DNA of 64,000 nt, from NCBI GenBank assembly GCA_973895155.1, contig OZ316892.1, positions 9,176,001 to 9,240,000 of the forward strand, written 5' to 3'. The translations under genes and the position numbers were made by a program. The notes under the pieces are model-generated. The model saw nothing but the letters and a program-made list of their open reading frames with translations. It ran no database searches and had not been told where the DNA came from. Source of the DNA: Marsupella aquatica. Its lineage: Eukaryota; Marchantiophyta. Positions within the stretch are counted from its first letter, which is position 1; every line of letters begins with the position of its first letter. Shown piece after piece: positions 45,216-58,293 of this stretch.

Positions 45216-48046
45216 ATGAATAAGGTGGTGTGCCCAGAATGTCACAGGGCAACAGAGGTAGTGGTCGATCATGCGGCAGGGGACATGGTGTGTTCGGAGT
45301 GTGGACTGGTCCTGGAGGCCCATTCGATAGACGAGACCTCTGAATGGCGGACGTTCTCCAACGAGTCATCGTCTAACGACCCCGTCCGTGTTGGAGGGCC
45401 CTCCAATCCTCTCCTCACTGACGGCGGAATGTCCACAATCATCACTAAACCAAATGGAGCTCAGGGGGATTTCATGTCGTCGCTGGGCCGTTGGCAGAAC
45501 CGGGGCTCCAATCCCGATCGGTCTCTCATCATCGCGTTCCGCACAATTGCCACCATGGCTGATCGGTGAGTTTGTTGCGCTTTAATCTTCTCCGAAAGCA
45601 CAATTTCTTCCAATATCGACCGGTAGACTTTGGGGCTGTTTTGTCACCTTATTTACCTCCAGCTACTTAGTTGGTTTTGGTAGTATGTGAGGCCCTTAAC
45701 ATCACAATCTGCCGTCTACAAGGGGTTCACTTTACTTCTGCAACCCCTAGAATATTGGTCAAGTTGGCATATCTCTATTTGCAAGACGTCCTGTGGTAAA
45801 GGGGTTGCAAGAGCGATATGATGTTCTTCTCTGTGTCCCTTCTCCTGATGTATTGTAACGCAATTGTCCTCTCCAGGATGTAAAGATTCTTCTTTTGTCT
45901 AATCTGTGTAGGCATTGTTGTTGTCTTTAAAGACGTTTAGATGTGCCCACCTTAGTCCTCCTCCTAGCTATAAACGAAAATGCGGATTTCTGATGTTGTT
46001 CTTCGTGTTTATGTATTATGTTGATGTTGGCAGGTTGGGGCTCGTCTCCACCATCAAGGTGTGTACCAGTCTCTAATCAGTGCTATCTAGGACGTCCAAG
46101 TTTAGTTTCTCAACTTTGATCTGCCGAGTCGAATTTGTCAGAAAAACTGTGGTGTGTTTCAAATTATAAATGGGAATTCTAGAGGGACACATGGAACTGA
46201 CAGTAGTATTTCGCATGAACTGGAGACCTGTTTAATAATGTTGTATGAATGCATTATTAGAGTTGTTGTCAGATGTTTTGGTACAGTTTTTCCCGGACAC
46301 AAACCTGGTCTCTACATGTCTGTTTGTTATGTTGCGCGTACAGGTAATATTGTGAGTCATTGAAAATAGTGTGCTAATAGCCTACTGTCAACCTAGAATT
46401 TGCCATGGAGTGTCATGTGCTCTTCGACTCCTGATTTACCCCAACGTGTGAGAAGGAAACAATGAGTCATACTGGATGCCTAAGTTTGTTTCTATGGTGC
46501 TCCTGCCGAAACTGCAGCTAGATTATGTCTTGTTGTTAATTCTGTGCAACGCACGTCTTGACCAGGTGAGGTGTTAACCCTTTGCAACAGAGATGTGCTA
46601 AATGCACTCCTGCCTCTTTGTTGTGAAGGATCGGGCCAATGAGATCTACAAGAAGGTGGAGGATTTGAAGTCCATCAGGGGAAGGAGCCAAGATGCCATT
46701 CTGGCTGCTTGTCCCTACATTGCTTGCAGGCAGGAGGACAAACCGCGTACTTTTAAAGGTATTGTGGGAACCAACTTCTTTGCAACGAATTCTAAGTAGC
46801 ATGAAGGTGTAAGACCGATCGGGATGCGGAAGGCATTGGTCATATAATTTGGCGCTGAGAAGCAAACATAACTGGGACGATGCTAATAGATATATTCCGT
46901 CTCCTCCTGAGAACATGAAGTCTCAGTATCTTGCCTCTCTCGAGCTGAATACACTATTGGGCGTGGCGGTTCCTTTGTCATAGTCCGGCGCAAAGTAAGA
47001 CTCTGATTACATTGTTATCCGACTGCAGAAATATGCTCTGTAGCAAATGGCGCTTCTAAAAAAGAGATTGGTCGTGCCACAAAGTTCATTGTCAAGCAAT
47101 TGGAAGAGGAAATGGGAATGTCCATGGAGATGGGCACAATCCATGCTGGTGACTTTTTGGTAGGTTTCCTACAGAGCCTTTTCCACAGGTTTCTTTATCA
47201 CGTGCTACATTCGTCATTACTTTCATTTTCTCGTGTCCTCTTTCATCCAACTACATGGTAAGATTCAAGTGGATGTACAATCAGTCTCCTTTGTAGTATA
47301 TCTCGCACATCTATATATGTAGCACATCTAAGCTTTGGTTGATATGCACAGAGGCGATTCTGCTCACATCTAGGAATGACCAATAATGCCGTGAGAGCTG
47401 CTACCGATGCTGTGAAAAGATCAGAACAACTGGATATTCGGTAAAGTTACACCCCCAGTCTTTAATGCGTTTAGGGAACGGAATTTATATATAATGGTTA
47501 GTTCTCTTGTTCCATAAAGTAAATTTACATACACTGCTCTAAAGTGACCGAGCTGGGGTACGTTTTGATCGCCAAACTGACTGACATCCACTATCTGTAT
47601 TCACTGTTATGCAGGAAAAGTCCCATTTCAATTGCTGCAGCTGCCATTTACATGATTTCTCAGCTTTCAGACGATAAAAAACAACTCAAAGGTCTGTGTT
47701 CCTGGTTTCATTTGGGAAATATGTATCTTCATGTGCAAAGAACGATTTTGAATGCCCTCACCTTTACAGTCGACACTCTCTACGTGGACACTCGCAGCGA
47801 TGTCATGTGATTGGTTCACCATGTTGTGCGGAATTTTCTCGTCAATGTCTTGATTGCAGATAAGGATGTGGTGTCTTTCAAGGCATGTTCTGAACGCTGT
47901 TTTCATTTCCAGATATTTCTCAGGTTGCTGGTGTTGCCGAGGTCACAATCCGGAACTCATACAAAGATCTCTATCCCCATGCTGCAAAGCTTATCCCAGA
48001 ATGGTTTGCAAAGGAAGAGGATCTTAAACAGTTATGTGCCCCCTGA
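45216..48046 (+). CDS. General transcription factor TFIIB
   Basis: RNA polymerase II initiation factor that bridges TBP-bound promoter DNA and the polymerase in the nucleus. Exons: 45216-45565, 46034-46058, 46629-46758, 47029-47159, 47352-47440, 47615-47691, 47913-48046; 936 nt, 311 aa, close to the plant norm. The zinc ribbon uses Cys6, 9, 26 and 29 ([18 protein letters not shown]). Next comes the B-finger segment with [21 protein letters not shown] and [13 protein letters not shown]. The two cyclin repeats follow ([18 protein letters not shown] to TIHAGDF, and [20 protein letters not shown] to [12 protein letters not shown]). The C terminus [11 protein letters not shown] resembles the plant form KEEDLKNL.SP. 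An oddity is [11 protein letters not shown], where the family has [11 protein letters not shown]: a proline at 154 in a helix. A broken exon-1 copy lies upstream at 37.9 kb. Confidence 0.96.
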
Positions 48047-50850
48047 GACATGCGATGTTAAACCGAGCATCTTGCTTCTGTTCATCATTCATGCATATGC
48101 TTTCACCCAGCGAATTGTTGTAGTCTCCAAAGTTCTTCCGTTTTGGGGTTTTGGAGAATCACATGGGGCAATTTTGATTATCATGATTTGGAGAAGACGA
48201 CGTAATGCTATCAAATTCCACCATTCACCTGAATCTTCTCGTGCTCAAAGTCGTCGAGGTGGTGGCCGGATAATAATACGCACTACCAGTCAGTAGAGCT
48301 TTGAGTTGCAGGCCGTCTAGGGTTAATGATCTTTAGAGAGAAAAACAGATCTGGGGATATGCTCATTGTGCTATCAAGTTGTCTTGATCCCTTCGGATTC
48401 TTCTGTATTGCTTTCCCGTACCTTACGAGGTATTAACCTTTTACAAGAGTCTTCAACAGGCAACAATCGTTCTTTCTCAAATTCATGTCATACATTATTG
48501 AGTTCGTGTGACTCGTTCCAAGTTCTGCTGTATGGATGCTCTTTTTTAATAATTCCTTTTGTACCTTCCAACAATTCACTCCACAATACGTCCTTATCCA
48601 AGATTGTGGTTTAGGATGTTACAAGGATAATAATAAGATCTGCCCAAAGAGGAAAGGAACCACTCCAAAGCAAAAGTAGAACATTGATGTAGACTATTAG
48701 TGCTCCACAATTGTTTCTTTCCCTCCACACTTAAGCCCTAAACATTACCCACTGAGAAACCCTCCCATAGACAAAGGCTGTTTGGAAACACTTGGATGAA
48801 TGAAAAGCCCCTATAGGCACAAAGGTTGGCTCTTAAGATTTGGATGGACTTCACCGGCTGAAATAAAAGGCTCATAAACACAAAGATGGATTTGAGAGAC
48901 TCCCATAAACAGGAGACATACCCTTGCTCTGTCCCACACTTCCCATCATAGGACCCTCGTACTCTACAAGTAGTTTTTGGTTGATTCATGAAAAATATGG
49001 ACTATAGTAAGATGCACTTTGTGCAAAGTGGATCACTCCCTGTGCTGACTTTCAGGGTTCACATTATTTTGAAAGCTCAAAAATGAAATTATAGGGAGAA
49101 TAATAATCTGGGAAACTGAAGTCCCCATGGGGACAAATGTTTGATAAAATCTCCGGATGGACTCGCTCAATCCAGACAGACTGCAAATAATCCTCTTTTG
49201 TACTCAGATAGCACAATTTCTCTGTAAAAAATTGATACTTCTCTGGTCTTCAGTAAGCCAGGTTGCAAGGTTCATGTCAGTGGTCCATCTGAGCATTACT
49301 GTCACTATTCTGACCTTGTGATATATGTTGGAAACATTTATCGTGCTGCCCAACAACAAGAGGCACCCAACAGGGACTATCCCAAAATAAGGCATAAGGA
49401 CCAATAAGAACTAAAACAAACACTCCCGCTTAGTTATACAGTGGTAATGTTACAAAATCTAGCATTTGCAGTGCATAGAAAAACTAGGAAAGAAACAAAA
49501 CAAGCAGAAGGTACATAGAAACGGGAAAAATTGAGGAGGCACAAAGAAACGGAAAACAAGGAGGTGATTGAGGATGAAGGCAGGAAGAGAGGATCCCAGA
49601 TTTGTCCTCCTCAATCCTCACCCCTCCCCCTCAATCCTCCTCCCAGACAAATACTTTGTGTAAACAATGGCACATATCAATTCCTGCTAGTTTTCTGTCT
49701 GTGACATTTTCCATAGACTACAAACCAAATGAACTCATTTAAATTTTTATCTTTTTTACAAACCAAAGTTGAAATCATTTATTACACTGTCAGGTGAACC
49801 ATTCTACCACTTTGTCATCTGAAAGCCCAAATAATGCCTCTTATTGGCCTCTGCCTGAGGGGACTACCCTTGACCTCTGCCCGTCTTTTGCCCTTTCTTG
49901 GGCACACACCTCCTACCCCCAAAACTGAAAATTAAAGACTGACCTTGGTGGCTCTGCATGTCTTATTCTCTTTCCTTGGGCACACAAGTCATGCTTCAAA
50001 ACCTCAAAAACAATCTTGTTCACAACTACATCCTTTATGCAACAACATTTTGCAATGACATTGAAAGAAATGACATCAACAATACCTTTTCCATCACTAC
50101 ATTTTTTGTTCAACAACTTATTGTACGCATTGACATATTTTGTGTAATGCCACCTTTCATGCAACATCTTTGCAAACAAAATCTTTATATCTTCTGTGCA
50201 ATGCACAGGTATTGAACTAGGAAAGACTAGAAAGCTACAAGAAGAAGCAAAAGACTAACAAAGAGCCAAAAAAAACCTAAGAGTCTCAACGAGGGTCCCC
50301 TCAACTAAAAAAAGCTAAAGCCAAGAGAAGCCTTACCAGGCAAAAAGTGCAAAGCTCAAAGCCTGGTCAAGCTCTGGGTGAAACCCATGGGAAGAAAAAC
50401 AATTTAATTAATGTTTCGCGCAGAGGTTGCGTGAAAGAGGTGGCGATACGTATGCTGAATGCTTCGGGTGGGTCAGGGGAGTGTGTCAGTGTGTGTGTAC
50501 TGCGGAATGGAAATGTGGGGCCGGGTTGTCCTTCGCCCAACTGCCCACATGACTCAAACCAGCTCCCACAATCCCGTACCTTACGCTCGTCCGTCTTCTG
50601 ACATAGGCAAATTCCCAAAGACACCATAAAAACCCAAATCCCAGATAGCAAATTGATACAGTTGCAAAAGCGGTGCGTCGATTTTCGGGTTCCTGAGCTG
50701 ATTGGATTCCATCACGAACTGAGCTGATCAACACCATCTCTCACTGAGCTGCTGCAGAGCTTGGAACGGAATCTTCAACCAAGTTTGTGTCCTCCCTGTC
50801 TCTCTAAGCACAATTCAATTGAGTAGCACTCCATATCAAGCAGTCATCAA
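48047..50850. other. Intergenic between TFIIB and ALDH7
   Basis: TFIIB 3' UTR sequence is expected at the start. A purine-rich stretch lies at 49,490-49,600. Open frames on both strands at 49,913-50,215 have no recognisable domain or splice context. Confidence 0.4.
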
Positions 50851-51262
50851 TTTCACTCAGTTCACTGTCATTCGGTTGTCAGGCTCTCGCAACGAGGGAA
50901 TGATGATGTTCCGGGTAATTCTAGCACGTACTTGAAAGACTCTTTTCGATTATGCTTTGGAGTCTGTGGTTCTTCCGTAGCACAAACATTACTTCCCTTT
51001 TAGATACACGATTTTTGGATTGTCTGCCAATTAGCTCCCTCTGTATTCATATCTTGAATCTGGAGAAGGAGAAAGCTCAGACGTACTATCTGAGGTTTAG
51101 TGACAGATAGATTCTGGGTCGCGGGTGAATTGTTTCCAGAGGTTCGCTCTCGTTCACAATCTTTGTTGGACGACTATGTTTCCGTTTTAAATGGAAGGAT
51201 TGTAAGCAGCGTCGTTGGTGAATGTGAAGACAGAGGGGCGGCCAGAACAGAGGATTAAGAAG
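50851..51262 (+). promoter_or_regulatory. Presumed promoter and 5' leader of ALDH7 gene
   Basis: This is the sequence just upstream of the ALDH7 start. No TATA element was assigned with confidence. The leader just before the ATG is GA-rich. Confidence 0.3.
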
Positions 51263-54200
51263 ATGGGGTTGGATTTCGAGAGCCCCGACAACAAGTTCCT
51301 CACGACCTTGGGGTTGCAAGCCCACAACCCAGGCAGCTTCGTGGGCGGACAATGGAAGGCCAGCGGTCCAACCGTCAGCTCTATCAATCCCACCACCGGC
51401 AAGGTGCACGCCACTCAAAATTCTTATCTAGGCGCCTTCCATTGAGCTTTTGAAGAATGAACGCGCACCTCGAATGTTTATTTAAGGCTCATTCCATTGA
51501 GCTATGAAGAATGAAAGCTAACTTGGTGTGAATCTGCTTACCAAATTCTAGTTTGAGAGCAGAAATTTGATTAGGGTCTTTATTATTTCCGTTCCTTAGT
51601 GTCACCTTGTATACTCTCGTTATAAGCAGCAACGATTTTGAGTACGATGAACATTTCTAAGCCTTATGTCTTGGTCTTGAAATTAGAAGCCGGAGCGAGT
51701 TTGATTATGCTCATTTATGAGCAACCTTAGAACAGCAAAACGGGACTGGAAGCGTGGCTTGAATTCTCACCTTTAACTATACCCAAGTTCGTTTCCGTCT
51801 GTCGTTTTTGTATGTCGTAGAAGCCGTGTATCGTGACGTTATGTATCACCTTCTTGCAGGAAATAGCGACAGTTGTAGAAGCATCTCTGGAAGATTACGA
51901 AGAAGGCCTTAAAGCTTCTGATGCAGTCAAGACAGCATGGATGCTCGTAAGTAGACCCTCTTGTGTCGATTTCACCTCCTTTCAACCAAGAATGTGATTT
52001 GTTCCATAACGTTGGAGTTTCACGTTCGTCAACGTTTTCTGAGCAATTAGCTGTGGTGAGTTTTTTAATTCTTAGTACTCTGTTCCAAGGAAATTCTTAG
52101 TACTCTGAATTTGTGACCAAGATGAGGACCACATGGGTCTTTTGGCTTTCCTGCTGTAACGCATAGGACATACGCGTTACGCTTTGTGTAGACGCCAGCA
52201 CCCAAGAGAGGCGAGATTGTCCGGCAGCTTGGAGAGGTGTTCCGTGCCAAGGTGGTCGAACTTGGAAGACTTGTTTCCTTGGAGATGGGCAAGATTCTGC
52301 CCGAGGGCATTGGAGAAGTGCAGGTACTTTCCCTGTATGGGCAACCTCCAATCTAGGAAATGTGCATATCAGTAGTCCTGTTATACGTTTTTTTCCCGGA
52401 TGGTCTATCTTGCGCGAATTTGTCAACGGAACAACCTATTCTCAAGTCTGACGATTAACTTTGTCTGGGAATGCTGGTTAGGAAATTATCGATATGTGTG
52501 ACTTCGCAGCGGGTCTTAGCAGACAGATCAACGGTTCTGTTATCCCCTCAGAACGTACGGAAGACTAATAACCTGGACATTTACTGGATTTTGTGGTACA
52601 ATGCACTTGTGTCTCCTTGAGAACATCATGACCATTGAGGCGATTGCAATGATGATATTTTAAGCAAGCAGGTGGACCTGATAACAATTTTACGGATGTG
52701 CAGGTCCAAACCATGCCATGTTTGAGGTTTGCCCCACTTTCCTACTATGACCTGTTGTTTAGTATTTTCATTGATAAAATGGGTACAGAAATGCTTGGAT
52801 ATTCCCATCTTTCGTTGTAAGAGTGCTTTCATCTCCTAGTGCTTTCATCTCCTAGTGTGTAGGACTTTTAATGCGTCCCATTGATTTAGAATGTCATTCT
52901 TTTTGTCGTCGTAATCAGAACTACTTATCTTTTGGCACTCTGGCAGTTCTGGAACCCGCTGGGTATTGTTGGTGTGATCACATCCTTCAACTTTCCCTGC
53001 GCTGTCCTCGGTATGAGTTTCTTCAAAACTTCTATTCATATGAAGTCTCCAAAAAGCTTCTGAAGACTAAATAAATCTTTTATCCATATATGATACACCT
53101 GAATAGCTTGCTTTGGTTGCAAAAGATAATAATTGAAACTGCCTGATCTTGCACTGGCGTAGCTTTCTTCACTGAAATTGTGTTAATGTATATCATAACA
53201 GCGTGTTTGGGGGCCCAGAGTAGAGAACCAAAGGTCTATATTGTGAAAACTGTCTCTTGCAGGATGGAACGCCTGCATTGCAATGGTTTGTGGCAACACT
53301 GTTGTATGGTAAGTACTTGTTAGGCGGGACACAGTTGGCCCGTTGTGTGTGCCTCGGTTTACTTAAGAACAAGTCCAGTGATGTAAACACCTCATCTGTG
53401 CAAAGTTAGACCCAGTCATTCCTAGTGATTACATTATTAAAGGAAAAGTGATAGACTGTAAAGGCAACATCCTCAAATCCTCAGAGGAAACCAAGTTGTT
53501 TTCTTGTCTTTCAAGATGGACATATACGATAGAACGAGAAAAGGTGTTCATCTAATGATGAACCATCAGCGTATTCTACTTTATGTAGAAATCTTAGGTA
53601 TCCGTGATTTTTTGTCGTACTTGATCGAGTATTTTCTTTCTTGAGTTTGACCTGTACCTATCTTCTGATCTTTTGCTGCAGGAAAGGGGCTCCCACAACA
53701 CCTTTGATCACCATAGCAGTGACGAAAATATTTCAAGAAGTTCTGGAGAAGAATGGATTGCCCGGAGCTATTTTTACAGGTTTGTGTGGAGGAGCTGACA
53801 TTGGACAGAAGATTTCTCATGACCGACGGATTCCACTTGTCTCTTTCACTGGTAGCACGAAGGTATTGAATGCTACAAATTCCATGGATCAATAAGTTTT
53901 GATGTGTCAGCTCTGGGCGGTTCATAGACATTGCTTGCTTCTTCGTTGCAACAAAAGGTGATGCAGACAACAGCTCTCCTCTGTGCCAAGATTTGGCCTG
54001 TAAAACACCTTCTAGCATTCATTTTGGTTTCTTGTGCTTTCAGGTGGGCCAGGCAGTGCGAGAGGCAGTGAGTTCCCGTTTTGGCAAGTGCCTGCTAGAG
54101 CTTAGTGGGAACAATGCCATCATTGTCATGGATGATGCTGATTTAACGATTGCAACCCGTTCTATCCTATTCGCATCTGTGGGTACAGCTGGCCAACGCT

Positions 54201-55678
54201 GCACTACCTGCCGCCGTCTGGTATTTCCCACTTCTCCATTTTCAATTCAAATACCCCTTTTGCATTTCTTCCCCTATATCGGTAAAGTAGTGTTCTATTA
54301 TAGATTTTCTGTTATCAACCAGCAAGAAAGATGTTGACCTCAAACACAGGAGCAGATGCTGTCACTCGGCTGCTAGAGACGTTTCTGACATTTGTTCTGA
54401 TGCTTCAACCAGTTAATACAAGAGTCGATCTACAAGGAGACTCTTGACAAACTTTTGAAGTCATATGCTCAAGTCAAATCTGGTGACCCACTCGTTGAAG
54501 GCACTCTTCTTGGTCCTCTCCATACTAAAACTGGTGTAAATACCTACAAAGGCGGCATTTTGAAAATCAAAGAACAGGTCCATTCTCTTGGGAAGTCCCT
54601 CCTCTGTCGCCATTTCCACAATGTCACTTCAAAGCTGACATCATTTTATATTTGTAAACCCTGACTTGAGAACTTGATTTCTGTCGTGGCATTTGAATGT
54701 GTCAGGGTGGAGTGATCCTAACTGGTGGATCAGTAATTGATCGGGACGGGAATTATGTGCAACCTACCATCGTGGAAATAGCTCACGATGCTCCTATCGT
54801 CCAGGAAGAATTATTCTGTCCGATTCTCTATGTATTCAAGTTCAAGGTAAATTCGTTCGGCTAGTGTATCAGTGTCGTGTTAGTCATTTAAAAGGATTGT
54901 AGGGCGTCACTCCTGGATTGTACTGTTGCACGATGAAACAAATCTTAGATTGCTGTTACAGCGAAACGTTCTAGTAAAATAATAATAATTTAAAATGTCT
55001 TTAGACATTTGAGGAAGCAGTCAAACTGAACAACTCCGTGCCACAAGGGCTGAGCAGCTCCATCTTCACCAAAAGCCCGGAGAACATTTTCAAGTGGACT
55101 GGGTAAGCAACAATGTGTTAACTCACCTTTTGATTTCCGGAAATCACTCCATCGAAATTTTCGTATCGAAGTCTTCCTTGTTGACTTAGCACGACTTCAG
55201 CTCAGGGATCCTTCAAGAAGTAACGTTCGATTTGACATGGTTGGGTTGTTTACCTGGAACTGGTGCAGGCCTGCAGGAAGTGACTGTGGTATTGTGAATG
55301 TCAACATTCCCACCAATGGAGCAGAGATTGGTGGTGCCTTTGGAGGTGAAAAGGCAACCGGAGGTGGACGAGAGTCGGGAAGTGACTCATGGAAACAATA
55401 TATGCGAAGATCAACTAGGTGTTGATCCTTACTTAGATCATTATTAATCTCCATTTTTGTGCTGGAAGTATCTACTAGTAATTTCATATGGCTACTTTAC
55501 ATTCTAAATGTGGCTTGACTGGATGAAATCGGGGGTGGGATACAGTCTTGTTTCCCGTGTTTGAAGTATCTGCATATATGTATTTTTCGTGGACTGAAGA
55601 ACTTTGGGTTGTTGCAGCACAATCAACTATGGCCGGGACCTACCACTTGCACAGGGAATCAGCTTTGGGAGCGATTAA
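51263..55678 (+). CDS. ALDH7B: Aldehyde dehydrogenase family 7 (antiquitin, ALDH7B)
   Basis: NAD-dependent dehydrogenase of alpha-aminoadipic semialdehyde and other reactive aldehydes; plant members act in lysine breakdown and stress. Exons: 51263-51403, 51860-51946, 52192-52323, 52482-52554, 52704-52726, 52947-53010, 53263-53308, 53682-53862, 54044-54220, 54413-54577, 54706-54846, 55005-55102, 55269-55418, 55618-55678; 1539 nt, 512 aa, every junction in phase. Landmarks: [56 protein letters not shown] (NAD fold), Glu268 in CLLELSGNN (general base), Cys302 in [11 protein letters not shown] (nucleophile), [35 protein letters not shown] and the C terminus [10 protein letters not shown]. The start codon opens [13 protein letters not shown], matching the plant family N terminus. 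No targeting peptide is seen, so it is probably cytosolic. No broken or missing residue was noticed. Confidence 0.98.
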
Positions 55679-57005
55679 ATCAGCGATACTTTCGTTGGGA
55701 TTTTCCTAGTCGCATGCCAAGAAGGATGTTGGCCTGGTTCTAGACTTTGGACTAGTGCATGCTAGCTTAGTACATGCGGTCTCAGGAAATTGAATAAAAC
55801 AATTCTGAGACTCTGTTTCAATTCCGTGTTTCCTTCAAGATCGAGTGAAGATGCTGTCAATAAGCTTTGCTTTCGAATTACCTAAGGCAGAATTATCATT
55901 TCACCTCGCCCCTTTTTCTCCTTGATCAAGATTTTGTGTCAAGGATTGATCTTACTTACCTTTGGAGCAAAGAAACTTTTCTTTTGCAGCGGCTTCTGAT
56001 TAGAAATATTTCTCGTTCCTTTGAAAGTGCCCTGTTTGAGCCTCTATAGCTCTGTGATTGCACGAAGAAGCCAAGGGATCATTAAACTTGTGGAAAATTG
56101 GACTGGAGACAGAACGTCGATCAAAAATTGAACTCATGGCTGGAACTAGTGAAGGTTGTCAGATCACAGACGTCGGTAGGACTCCGCATACGCTGAGCCC
56201 CTTTACTCAGCCCTCATACTCCGAGAACACTGGATAACTGCACGGATTACTTTATGAAAATGGTGCACTTATCAATGATCAAATTGGTATTGTTGTACAT
56301 TTTTTCATATTTGGGATAGATGTACGTGTACACTTACCCTGCCAATAACCACACATCACAATGTGGTAATATAGGGTGACTGTGCACTCCTCAATTTAAA
56401 GAAAATAACCAGATTTATCATGGTATAGAGTGATGTCTTCTGAAAATAACAAGATTAACAAGATTCATCATGATATGGAATGATGTCTTATGCCGCATAT
56501 GTCATATTTTGATGTGCAGTTACTGGGGCCTGTACACTTCTTATAGGGGGAAATGTATTTATGTGTTTGTCATTCATGTATTGTCCAGTGAATTTTCTTG
56601 GTGCATTTGCCAATGTAATTGTTGGAATAGATATCAGGTTACCACATGGCCAGCCTCCACTTCACCATGAAAAAAATCACTTCTACACACTGCACATATG
56701 CATGGTAGAGACTAGAATTGTTTTGGTAGAGTCCTTTGCAGTGGACTAGTTGATTTCCATATTAGCTCTAACTTATCAAAGTATTGTACCTCACATCCAT
56801 CCCCAAGTGTATGACAGTCCACTACAGATAGACCAATATAAAAATCAGCACACAACAAAGCTGATTTAAGTCTATGTGGTCCTGGAACATTATCCTGTAA
56901 ATAAAAACTTTTGTGAGTTTTGGCTTTTGAGGACATTATTTTATCCAGTAAACATCTTGCTTTGAGGAGGGAACAAGGCAGTAACCCATCAATTCCTTGT
57001 AAGGA
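55679..57005. other. Intergenic, 3' of ALDH7
   Basis: ALDH7 3' UTR is expected first ('gaataaaac' at about 55,790 could serve poly(A) addition). An imperfect tandem repeat containing 'aaaataac.agatt' and 'atgatgtctt' lies at 56,400-56,490. No further gene is seen. Confidence 0.4.
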
Positions 57006-57009
57006 CTTT

Positions 57010-57145
57010 AGTAGATCCAATTGACAATGTCAAGTTTCATTATACAAGTGTATTAAACTTCTGTACGTACTTCTCACCTCACTCAAGGAATCCAAAGATG
57101 TACTAACGTAGCTTCAAAGAAACAACCAAACTTGATTTGATGTGG
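57010..57145 (+). mobile_element. M1 MITE fragment (interior)
   Basis: 'tccaattgacaatgtcaagt', 'aaggaatccaaagatgta' and 'accaaacttgatttgatgt' follow the order of the interior of the 21,475-21,962 element. No terminus remains. Confidence 0.65.
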
Positions 57146-57279
57146 AAACCTGTGTGGAAAGACTTTAATTATCAAAATGGGTTCATGGAACCTGACTACT
57201 TAATTTGTGTTGCTTTAGTTAATGCTTGTGAGGAAGCCAGATTATACAATCATGCTCTCCCACAAAGATAGTAGGTTGG

Positions 57280-57500
57280 AGCCTTGGGGGTATCACTTCT
57301 GAAAAATTACAAATCACGTGCCACAAGCACGCAGTCTAAGGAAGATTTCACAATTTTTTTGGAAAAGATTAGGGTCCTCTTAATGGGCAAAAGGCTTGGT
57401 CTAAAAATAATGGCACTGATCAGGTTTTTGAGTTGGGTAAGATGTGGAATCACTCGTCGTAATCTTAGAACCACGTGTGAACAAATGAAGGGTATTTAAA
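57280..57500 (+). mobile_element. Diverged M2 MITE-like fragment
   Basis: 'gggggtatcacttctg' followed by 'aaatcacgtgc' and 'aaaagattagggtcctctta' resembles the left half of family M2. Divergence is high and no right terminus is clear. Confidence 0.4.
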
Positions 57501-58012
57501 ATCTCACCCAATTAATAATAATAATCACAAATGTGTACCGAAGACTATTTTTTAACTCCTTATCTCATGTTATAATTGAAAGAAGAGATTTTTTATTTGA
57601 TCCAAAAACATATTTTTAGTTCTATGCAAGGGTATTACCACATAGTGTATGCCACATGTCACCAACAGATTGGTCCACATGTCACTTGCTTAGTGGAGGT
57701 CATGTATTATTTAGTAGTTTAATTTTTTACAATATATAGTATTGGTGGTTAAGTTTGAAGTAAATGTTGAGGGTTTGGGAAATGGGGAGGAGCCAAAGAG
57801 GATTCATTTGGGCATGGGGCGCAAGTTAGGGGTTTTGGGCCGGTTGAGAGAGAAACAAGAGGGGCTGGATTGAGAACACCCCAGGGGCAAACTTAGACAG
57901 GTCTAGAGGGAATGGTGCAGAAACGCAAGGGAGGGGGAGGAAAGTACAGATGCAACTCTAGCCTAGTGTGCAATAAAGAATGTTGCATGGGCAGTGATGT
58001 CATTGAATTGGC
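57501..58012. other. Intergenic, no gene seen
   Basis: AT-rich to 57,750, then G-rich. No supported coding region. Confidence 0.4.
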
Positions 58013-58293
58013 TGGGGGGTCTCACTATATGAAAGCCTCCCTATCACCTGTGATGTTTTTAGGCCTTGGAGCCCCTAAAATGAAAGAAAAATTATTTTTT
58101 CAGCCTCTATAAAGTTGGAATATTCCAAAAATTTGGTTAGAAGGACCCTAATGTTCTTATAAATCTCAAAATTGGATTTTAAAAGACCCTATTGTTCTTC
58201 TGGTAAAATTTTAAGTCTTCATTTGAAACCAATTAAATCGCCCTATCCTTTGTTGCACATGATGTGCCATTGTTGTGGAAGTGAAACCCCCAA
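58013..58293 (-). mobile_element. hAT-like MITE, family M2, second full-length copy
   Basis: 281 bp in inverted orientation relative to the 14,320-14,616 copy. The termini are TGGGGGGTCTCAC at the left and, reverse complemented, TTGGGGGTTTCAC at the right. Interior blocks are shared throughout ('ccctaatgttcttataa', 'aaaagaccctattgttctt', 'tggaatattcc'). The flanking octamers do not match, so the target duplication has decayed. Confidence 0.82.

Noticed and set aside
53581-54018. 145-codon minus-strand frame
   Set aside because: It is antisense to ALDH7 exon 8 and the start of exon 9; a shadow of the real gene.
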